A stretch of 9,173 bases of DNA from Bacteroidota bacterium (GTDB lineage Bacteria > Bacteroidota > Bacteroidia > Bacteroidales > UBA10428). The notes under the pieces were generated by a model that did not search any database, had not been told where the DNA came from, and saw nothing but the letters and a program-made list of their open reading frames with translations. Numbering within the stretch: the stretch's first letter is position 1; the number at the start of each line of letters is the position of its first letter. The stretch is from contig JAGDMB010000070.1 of assembly GCA_017860375.1 (NCBI GenBank), positions 1 through 9,173 on the forward strand, in the 5' to 3' direction. Shown piece after piece: positions 1 to 4,816 of the stretch. The position numbers and the translations under genes were made by a program.

Positions 1-1206
1 CACAAAATCGTTCAGGAATCCGGTAAATTTGCCTTTGTAGGAAACTGTACCCAGTTTGGCAAGCCTTTCCGGCAGGGTGATTCTTTTGCCACCCGGCAGT
101 TGAAACACGGCAACGTCTTCCACCGATGTACGGAATTCCCTGAAGTCCGCAAAAATAAAGGCCTCTTTAAAATCAGGCAGTCCGTTGATATTGAATTCAC
201 CCTGTATAACGGAAGAATTTCCGAATTGTATGGCAATGTCTTTCACTTTCATATTCCCTACCGTGCCTTTTGTCCGGCCTGAAAAGCGAACCACCTGGTC
301 TGTCCCCTGAAATACCGGTGCGAAATACCCCAGGTCAGCAAGGTTCAGGGATGCGTTTTTCAGATCCACCAGCAGGGTGACCTTCTCAAAAAAGCCGCCT
401 TCCGAGAAATCCTGAAAACTGTTGAAAAGAAGCTGGACTCCGGGTCCGTGCAGATCGGAAACCGGGGTAATAACTTCAAGGTCAAGAAACTTTAAGAACC
501 CCTGATTCAGGCGGAATTCACTACGGAATTCTGTCACCCTGAAACCGCTTGCTTCTGTGAAGGACAACGACTTAATAAGGAAAGTCGTCGAGTCCTTGCC
601 GGGCCTGAAATTATGCAGGGCAGCATTCACATGGTACAAACGCAGATCCGTAAAATTAATCCCTCCGCTATTCTCTTCGAATGGAAAAAGCTGCAGTCGG
701 AAACGGCTGTCATTTAGCCTGATATTATTAAATACAATAGACCAGCCGGGTTTGGAAACGCTGTCTTTGCTGCTGATCTTTTCAAGAATGAAATCGATGT
801 TCATCGTGCTTAAAGAATCAGAGGCCAAACGGAAATAAGCGTCGTTCAGGTTCACCGCATTGACTTTTATGATTTTTTTCAAGGGATTGATTTTGCTGAC
901 GCCAATGGTGGCACTTTTGGCGTAGATCAGAGTATCCCCGGACAGGTCCTCAAGGCAGATGTTTCGTAACCGCAAACGGTAGGGGAAAGCCAGGTCAACT
1001 TCGCCCACGGTAAAAGGGGTTCCCAGTTTTTCCGAAACGACAGCCATAATGCGGTCGGTAAGGCGGTTCTGGATTCCCTTGTGTTGCAGCAATACATATC
1101 CGCCTGCCAGGATGACAAACAGCAGAAACAGCAAAAGCACCCCTATTTTGAATAACTTTTTGATAACTTTGCGCGCAAGGTTAGGAATACAACGTTTCGA
1201 GAGCAA
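1..1206 (-). CDS. tamB: TamB/DUF490-family translocation and assembly module protein, N-terminal part (runs off left edge)
   Basis: The minus strand is open from about 1206 to the window edge, giving roughly 402 residues. The N-terminus is basic (KVIKKLFK), followed by a single hydrophobic anchor near residues 21-40 (VLLLFLLFVILAGG). After it comes QNRLTDRIMAVVSEKLGTPF and then long stretches of alternating beta-type sequence (for example VGEVDLAFPYRLRLRNICLE), as in TamB/AsmA-like proteins. Known for the family: an inner-membrane anchor with a long beta-groove that crosses the periplasm and serves outer-membrane assembly or lipid transport. Members usually exceed 1000 residues, so most of this gene lies outside. 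The start is uncertain. No in-frame ATG occurs after the TAA at 1215-1213. TTG at 1206 keeps the basic segment, while GTG at 1140 would lose it. The gene is divergent from tsaD. The family call rests on N-terminal architecture and beta-rich pattern, not on an alignment. Confidence 0.75.
   Translation of the reverse strand, partial: MLSKRCIPNLARKVIKKLFKIGVLLLFLLFVILAGGYVLLQHKGIQNRLTDRIMAVVSEKLGTPFTVGEVDLAFPYRLRLRNICLEDLSGDTLIYAKSATIGVSKINPLKKIIKVNAVNLNDAYFRLASDSLSTMNIDFILEKISSKDSVSKPGWSIVFNNIRLNDSRFRLQLFPFEENSGGINFTDLRLYHVNAALHNFRPGKDSTTFLIKSLSFTEASGFRVTEFRSEFRLNQGFLKFLDLEVITPVSDLHGPGVQLLFNSFQDFSEGGFFEKVTLLVDLKNASLNLADLGYFAPVFQGTDQVVRFSGRTKGTVGNMKVKDIAIQFGNSSVIQGEFNINGLPDFKEAFIFADFREFRTSVEDVAVFQLPGGKRITLPERLAKLGTVSYKGKFTGFLNDFV
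1164..1171 (+). promoter_or_regulatory. Candidate -7 element (TAACTTTG) for tsaD
   Basis: TAACTTTG matches TAnnTTTG exactly and lies about 70 bases before the tsaD ATG, which gives a leader of roughly 60 nucleotides. I see no clear TTTG at the expected -33 distance. The element falls inside the N-terminal codons of the divergent tamB-like gene if that gene starts at 1206. Confidence 0.35.
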
Positions 1207-1211
1207 ATTTA
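1204..1211 (-). promoter_or_regulatory. Candidate -7 element (TAAATTTG) for the tamB-like gene
   Basis: Read on the minus strand, TAAATTTG matches the Bacteroidota -7 consensus TAnnTTTG exactly. A TTTGTTG stretch lies about 22-25 bases upstream (1240-1234), slightly farther than usual for the -33 element. If this is the real promoter, transcription would begin near 1197, downstream of the TTG start at 1206, which would force a later translation start. One of the two calls must therefore be wrong. Confidence 0.35.
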
Positions 1212-1240
1212 ATTATTCATGCGAATTATAGCACAACAAA

Positions 1241-2263
1241 ATGGGGACCACTATTCTGGGAATTGAATCTTCCTGTGATGACACAGCCGCCGCGGTGGTC
1301 GAGGATGGCTATATACTTTCCAATGTCGTTGCCAATCAGCAGGTGCACAAGCAATACGGCGGTGTGGTTCCCGAACTGGCCTCACGGGCACACCAGCAAA
1401 ATATCATACCGGTTGTAGACATGGCCATGGCGGACGCGGGAAAAAAACTCAGCGACCTGAGCGCGGTTGCCTATACCAGGGGGCCTGGATTAATTGGCGC
1501 TCTGCTGGTGGGATCCTCCTTTTCAAAAGGACTTTCCCTCGCACTGAACATTCCCCTTATCGATGTAAATCATTTGCAGGCACATATTCTTGCTTTATTC
1601 CTCCGGCGCAAAGAAGACCAGAGTCCGGCTCCTCCCTTTCCCTTTCTTTGTCTTCTGGTTTCAGGAGGACATACACAGCTTGTGGTGGTGAAACGACATC
1701 TCGAAATGGAAATCATCGGACAGACCATTGATGATGCAGCCGGAGAGGCTTTCGACAAATGCGCCAAGGTCATGGATCTTCCCTATCCCGGCGGACCTCT
1801 GATCGATTCCTATGCCCGCGAAGGCAATCCCCGCGCATTTGCTTTCGCAAAGCCGGTTGTGAAAGGACACGACTTCAGCTTCAGCGGACTTAAAACATCG
1901 TTTTTATATTTCCTCAGGGACCGGATCAGGCAGGAACCGGATTTTCTTGAGAAGAACATGAAAGACCTCTGCGCATCGCTTCAGCAGGCTATTGTTGATA
2001 TTCTGATTTCCAAACTCCGCAGGGCTTCCGAAGAAACCGGCATTGCGGAAATTGCTCTTGCCGGAGGTGTTTCAGCCAATTCAGGCCTTCGGGAGACACT
2101 GATCACGGTGGGCCGGAAATACCATTGGAACCTGTATATCCCGGAAATACAGTACGCCACTGATAATGCAGCCATGATTGCCATTGCGGGATACCATAAA
2201 TACCTGCAGCAGCAGTTTTCTTCCCATGCCATAACACCCGTTGCGCGTTTTGATGAGCTGTAA
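1241..2263 (+). CDS. tsaD: tRNA N6-adenosine threonylcarbamoyltransferase TsaD
   Basis: TsaD transfers the threonylcarbamoyl group from threonylcarbamoyl-AMP to A37 of tRNAs that read ANN codons. It works in the cytoplasm with TsaB and TsaE after TsaC/TsaC2 makes the intermediate. The 340-residue product has normal family length and the hallmark motifs in order: N-terminal ILGIESSCDDT (residues 5-15), the metal-binding HLQAH with H111 and H115, the nucleotide-binding SGGHTQL (141-147), GEAFDKCAK (168-176), FSFSGLKTS (212-220), AGGVSAN (274-280) and ATDNAAM (306-312) with a conserved Asp. The second Asp in SCDDT replaces the more usual Glu, a conservative change. The ATG at 1241 places ILGIESS at the expected distance from the N-terminus. 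No strong Shine-Dalgarno sequence is seen, only an A-rich stretch (CACAACAAA), as is usual in Bacteroidota. tsaB, tsaE and tsaC are not in the window. Confidence 0.97.
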   Translation: MGTTILGIESSCDDTAAAVVEDGYILSNVVANQQVHKQYGGVVPELASRAHQQNIIPVVDMAMADAGKKLSDLSAVAYTRGPGLIGALLVGSSFSKGLSLALNIPLIDVNHLQAHILALFLRRKEDQSPAPPFPFLCLLVSGGHTQLVVVKRHLEMEIIGQTIDDAAGEAFDKCAKVMDLPYPGGPLIDSYAREGNPRAFAFAKPVVKGHDFSFSGLKTSFLYFLRDRIRQEPDFLEKNMKDLCASLQQAIVDILISKLRRASEETGIAEIALAGGVSANSGLRETLITVGRKYHWNLYIPEIQYATDNAAMIAIAGYHKYLQQQFSSHAITPVARFDEL

Positions 2264-2503
2264 AACAAAAGATGCAATACAGGGATGCAATGGATGCAGC
2301 TATAAAATAAGAAATCAGGGTCTTTTCGGGCGTGTGCCTTTGCTGTTTTTTGTTAGGAAAGTTTTCATAACTTACACCCCATTGTTAATTAATTATTTAA
2401 AATAAATTTGTTATTATTGTTATAAATTTAGCACGTGAGTAACTTTTCTTATGAACACGGCGTATAGATAGTGCCATGCCGTTTATAATGGATGCCGCAT
2501 AAT
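2264..2503. other. AT-rich intergenic region between tsaD and the SiaC-like gene
   Basis: This 240-base gap has no supported gene and no convincing terminator hairpin after tsaD. Just past the tsaD stop there is a small cluster of direct repeats: GATGCAAT at 2271-2278 and 2284-2291, then GATGCA at 2293-2298. The segment 2385-2435 is very AT-rich and holds the promoter candidate listed separately. The longest possible leader before the SiaC-like start is about 85 bases, with no riboswitch-like structure that I can recognise by eye. Confidence 0.6.
2382..2410 (+). promoter_or_regulatory. Bacteroidota-type promoter for the SiaC-like gene
   Basis: An exact -7 element TAAATTTG (2403-2410) follows a TTG at 2382-2384 by 18 bases, close to the spacing known for the Bacteroidota primary sigma factor (-33 TTTG, -7 TAnnTTTG). 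It sits in the most AT-rich part of the gap. The predicted transcript start is near 2417, leaving about 85 bases of leader before the preferred ATG. Confidence 0.5.
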
Positions 2504-2878
2504 ATGGATAACCTGCTGATAGAAAGCACAAAAAAAACTCCCGAAGTCTCTTTCAATAAAGATGGCAGGTTGCGTATTAGCGGAAGGTCTATTCCCGAAG
2601 ATGCCACAAAATTCTACGATGACCTGTTTGAGTGGGTTTATTATTACTGCCAGAATCCTTCCGAATCTACCGTGGTGGACATTGCACTGGAATATTTCAA
2701 CAGCGGTTCCTCCAAAGCCCTGCTGCACATTCTTAGGGCCCTTGTTGATACCTCCAAACATGGGCACAAAATCACCATCAACTGGTATTACGAGGAAGGC
2801 GATGATGATATCATGGAAAGGGGGGAGTATTATGAATCCATCCTGGAAATACCCTTCAACTTTATTGAAACGGACTAG
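2504..2878 (+). CDS. SiaC-family (DUF1987) regulatory phosphoprotein
   Basis: The 124-residue product matches the SiaC/DUF1987 pattern: N-terminal LLIESTKKTPEVSF, ISGRSIPEDATKFYDDL (residues 25-41), the VVDIALEYFNSGSSKALL strand and helix start (57-74), and INWYYEEGDDDIMERGEYYESI toward the C-terminus. Known for the family: SiaC of Pseudomonas is a partner-switching protein with a SpoIIAA-like fold. It is phosphorylated by the kinase SiaB, dephosphorylated by SiaA, and activates a diguanylate cyclase when unphosphorylated. Here S67, S69 and S70 in NSGSS are candidate phosphorylation residues, by inference from position. I prefer ATG 2504 because MDNLLIES fits the family start; an in-frame ATG at 2492 would add four residues. 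No SiaA, SiaB or GGDEF gene is in the window, so its partners are unknown. The stop codon overlaps that of the convergent aminotransferase. Confidence 0.85.
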   Translation: MDNLLIESTKKTPEVSFNKDGRLRISGRSIPEDATKFYDDLFEWVYYYCQNPSESTVVDIALEYFNSGSSKALLHILRALVDTSKHGHKITINWYYEEGDDDIMERGEYYESILEIPFNFIETD

Positions 2879-3798
2879 AGTATTTGTTGATTGGTTGATT
2901 GGTTGATTGGTTGATTTGTGATCCATTCCCGGAAACTCCAATCCTCCGCAAGTTCACCGTATGTCATCCGGAAAAATTCCTGCTGGATCCGCCTTGTCAC
3001 CGGCCCCGGCCGTCCATCCCTTAGGATTGCATTTTCAATCTGAACTACCGGCATGACCTCGTTGCCCGTACCCGAAATAAAGAATTCGTCGAAGTTCCGG
3101 AAATCGTCCGCCCGCATGGGTTCCTCCCGGACCTGAATTCCCAGCATTCCGCATAGTTGCAGGATTACCTTTTTTGTGATTCCCGGTAAGATATAATTCG
3201 AATCGGGATGGGTGTACAACGCACCGTCTTTTATGCCAAAAATGTTGGAATGAGCGCATTCGGTAAAGAAGCCGTCACGGATAAAAAAACATTCCTCGGC
3301 GCCGTTCTCGGCAGCCTCCTGGATCATCAGCACGTTGGGCAGCAGCATGATGGATTTTATATCACACCGGTGCCAGCGGATGTCTTCGCGAAGAATTACC
3401 CTGATGCCGTGATCAAGCTGAGGGATGAACGGAGGCATGGGAAAGGCATTCATATACACCGTCGGACCGGTTTCCTCACCGGGGAACCGGTGCATACGGG
3501 GACTTGCACCGCGTGTGATCTGAAGGTAAATTCCGGCATACTCCTTTTCCATCGTATTCACCTGAAGCAACTCATTTCCCGCGCTCTCCAGCTGGTCAAA
3601 TCCGCTATACCGTATCCGGGTTTCGGAAATGCTGCGCTTCAGGCGCAGGATGTGATCGGTGAAACAAAATGCCCGACCCCTGTAATATTTGATCACTTCG
3701 TAGACGCCGTCGGCAAAGTGAAAGCCCCGGTCATCGGGGGAAATGCACGCTTTTTCACGGGGAATGAAAGCCCCGTTTAAATAGATAATCGGACCCAT
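2875..3798 (-). CDS. Class IV PLP-dependent aminotransferase, D-amino-acid transaminase type
   Basis: The 307-residue product is a fold-type IV aminotransferase, a cytoplasmic PLP enzyme. Motifs in order: DDRGFHFADGVYEVIKYY (22-39) with Y33, RGASPRMHRFP (96-106) with R101 and H103, DIKSIMLLPNVL (146-157) with K148 as the PLP Schiff-base lysine, FFTECAHSNIFGIKDG (177-192) with E180 contacting the cofactor, and ISGTGNEVMPV (241-251). The Tyr, Arg-x-His, Lys and Glu set corresponds to the D-alanine transaminase active site, where Arg and His hold the substrate carboxylate. This favours D-amino-acid transaminase over branched-chain or aminodeoxychorismate lyase activity, though specificity remains an inference. 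Known members are near 280 residues. The last 15 residues here (ITNQPINQS and onward) come from an 8-bp tandem repeat and are probably not part of the fold. The start at ATG 3798 puts IYLNGAF at the usual position. No operon partner is visible. Confidence 0.88.
   Translation of the reverse strand: MGPIIYLNGAFIPREKACISPDDRGFHFADGVYEVIKYYRGRAFCFTDHILRLKRSISETRIRYSGFDQLESAGNELLQVNTMEKEYAGIYLQITRGASPRMHRFPGEETGPTVYMNAFPMPPFIPQLDHGIRVILREDIRWHRCDIKSIMLLPNVLMIQEAAENGAEECFFIRDGFFTECAHSNIFGIKDGALYTHPDSNYILPGITKKVILQLCGMLGIQVREEPMRADDFRNFDEFFISGTGNEVMPVVQIENAILRDGRPGPVTRRIQQEFFRMTYGELAEDWSFREWITNQPINQSTNQQIL
2887..2918. repeat. Four tandem copies of an 8-bp unit (TTGATTGG)
   Basis: Copies lie at 2887-2894, 2895-2902 and 2903-2910 (all TTGATTGG) and 2911-2918 (TTGATTTG, one mismatch). 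The array lies inside the 3' end of the aminotransferase gene and is read there as NQPINQSTNQ-type sequence. Eight is not a multiple of three, so gain or loss of a unit would shift the frame of the aminotransferase tail. It begins 9 bases after the SiaC-like stop codon. Confidence 0.95.
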
Positions 3799-3848
3799 GG
3801 TTTAACAGGATTTTCTGTTTCTGTATCAAATTGTAAATACAATATTAT

Positions 3849-3856
3849 TAATTTTG
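3849..3856 (+). promoter_or_regulatory. Candidate -7 element (TAATTTTG) for the MBL-fold hydrolase
   Basis: TAATTTTG matches TAnnTTTG exactly and lies 21 bases before the hydrolase ATG, implying a leader of about 15 nucleotides. A TTG at 3831-3833 lies upstream but only 15 bases away, shorter than the usual spacing, so the -33 element is unproven. Confidence 0.4.
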
Positions 3857-3877
3857 TATACACCATAAAGTGAAATT

Positions 3878-4615
3878 ATGAAATGCCTGTTCGGTACAAC
3901 CCTAATGCTGATCGCCATGCAAAACAATTTTGCTGAAAATCCGGTTATCAAGGACAAAATTGCCACTTCAAAAGGAGAGCTGACCGTTGCTTTTATCGGC
4001 CATGCCAGCCTGATGTTCGAAATCAATGCCCTTGTTATCCATGTCGATCCGGTTTCGGATGAAGGAGATTATTCGCTTCTTCCCAAAGCCGATATTGTGC
4101 TGGTCACCCACCATCACGGTGACCATTTTGATGCGGAAGCCCTGCAAAAGATCATGAAAAAGGACACGAAGGTTTTCCTGACCCAAAAATGCCCCTGGTC
4201 TTCCGCCATTGGCAGTTCCGTGGTGATGAAGAACGGGGATGTGCAGGAGGCATCCGGGTTCAGAATAGAGGCCGTTCCCGCGTATAATATTCAGCATATG
4301 CGGTCTCCCAACAATCCCTTCCACCCGAAAGGGGAGGGGAATGGCTATATTCTTACCATAGGGGACAAACGTATTTATATCGCCGGCGATACCGAGAATA
4401 CACCCGAAATGAAAGCGCTGAGAAATATCGATATTGCCTTCCTGCCGATGAACCTGCCCTACACCATGACGCCCGAAATGGTTGCCGATGCCGTGAGGGC
4501 ATTCAAACCGGCCATCCTGTATCCCTATCATTTTGGCTCAACGGATACAGGCATTCTGGTGAAACTGCTCCAAAACTCACCGGAAACCGAAGTGCGGATC
4601 AGGGATATGAAATAA
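3878..4615 (+). CDS. MBL-fold metal-dependent hydrolase, possibly exported
   Basis: The 245-residue product belongs to the metallo-beta-lactamase superfamily, in the group resembling UPF0173/Lactamase_B_3. The metal-binding signature is HHHGDH at residues 78-83 (H78, H80, D82, H83), followed by the later ligands AGDTE (D171) and PYHFG (H218). Before these, FIGHASLMFEI and HVDPVSDEGDYSLLPKADIV fit the first strands of the fold. FHPKGEGNGYILTIGDKRIYIAGDT and AFLPMNLPYTMTPEMVADA are typical of the family. The N-terminus MKCLFGTTLMLIAMQNNFAEN is a short hydrophobic segment that could be a weak signal peptide, so periplasmic location is possible but not certain. The substrate cannot be named from sequence. 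A-rich bases precede the ATG (AAGTGAAATT). The gene lies alone between a divergent aminotransferase and the large secreted protein, with no terminator seen at its end. Confidence 0.85.
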   Translation: MKCLFGTTLMLIAMQNNFAENPVIKDKIATSKGELTVAFIGHASLMFEINALVIHVDPVSDEGDYSLLPKADIVLVTHHHGDHFDAEALQKIMKKDTKVFLTQKCPWSSAIGSSVVMKNGDVQEASGFRIEAVPAYNIQHMRSPNNPFHPKGEGNGYILTIGDKRIYIAGDTENTPEMKALRNIDIAFLPMNLPYTMTPEMVADAVRAFKPAILYPYHFGSTDTGILVKLLQNSPETEVRIRDMK

Positions 4616-4631
4616 CCTGTGCTGCAATATT

Positions 4632-4644
4632 TTCAGGACATCCG
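4632..4644 (+). repeat. 13-bp direct repeat, left copy (pairs with 7710-7722)
   Basis: TTCAGGACATCCG occurs here, 16 bases after the hydrolase stop, and again at 7710-7722, just after the stop of the large secreted protein. A short TAAGAT follows both copies at nearly the same distance. The two copies therefore bracket the secreted-protein gene on its two sides. The origin is unknown. Confidence 0.7.
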
Positions 4645-4716
4645 AAACATTAAGATGGATGAATGGTCGATACCATGATTTCTACATTTTATAAAATATT
4701 TTACAGAAAAAATATT

Positions 4717-4724
4717 TATCTTTA
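4717..4724 (+). promoter_or_regulatory. Weak -7-like element (TATCTTTA) upstream of the secreted repeat protein
   Basis: TATCTTTA differs from TAnnTTTG at the last base. It lies in an AT-rich stretch 93 bases before the ATG at 4817. No TTTG is seen at -33. It is the best candidate in the 4616-4816 gap, which otherwise holds no gene or clear structure. Confidence 0.25.
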
Positions 4725-4816
4725 TTGCCTTTAACAGAAAAATGGACTATTTTCACAGGATTATTCATCAAAAAGCCGATAATTACTTAATTTATTAACT
4801 AATTAAACATTACACT

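Noticed and set aside
557..838. 93-residue plus-strand open frame
   Set aside because: Antisense to the TamB-like frame, which continues without a stop from about 1206 to the window edge.
2271..2298. GATGCAAT direct repeats as an operator or iteron cluster
   Set aside because: Only two full copies and one partial copy with irregular spacing just after the tsaD stop; no nearby gene or site makes a regulatory role credible.
2483..2941. 152-residue minus-strand open frame
   Set aside because: It covers the SiaC-like gene in antisense and begins in the 8-bp repeat; no family features.
3208..3780. 190-residue plus-strand open frame
   Set aside because: It lies wholly antisense to the aminotransferase, which has complete family motifs. 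The plus-strand product shows no recognisable domain.
3968..4531. 187-residue minus-strand open frame
   Set aside because: Antisense to the MBL-fold hydrolase with its HHHGDH motif; the His/Gly-rich translation is a shadow of the real frame.
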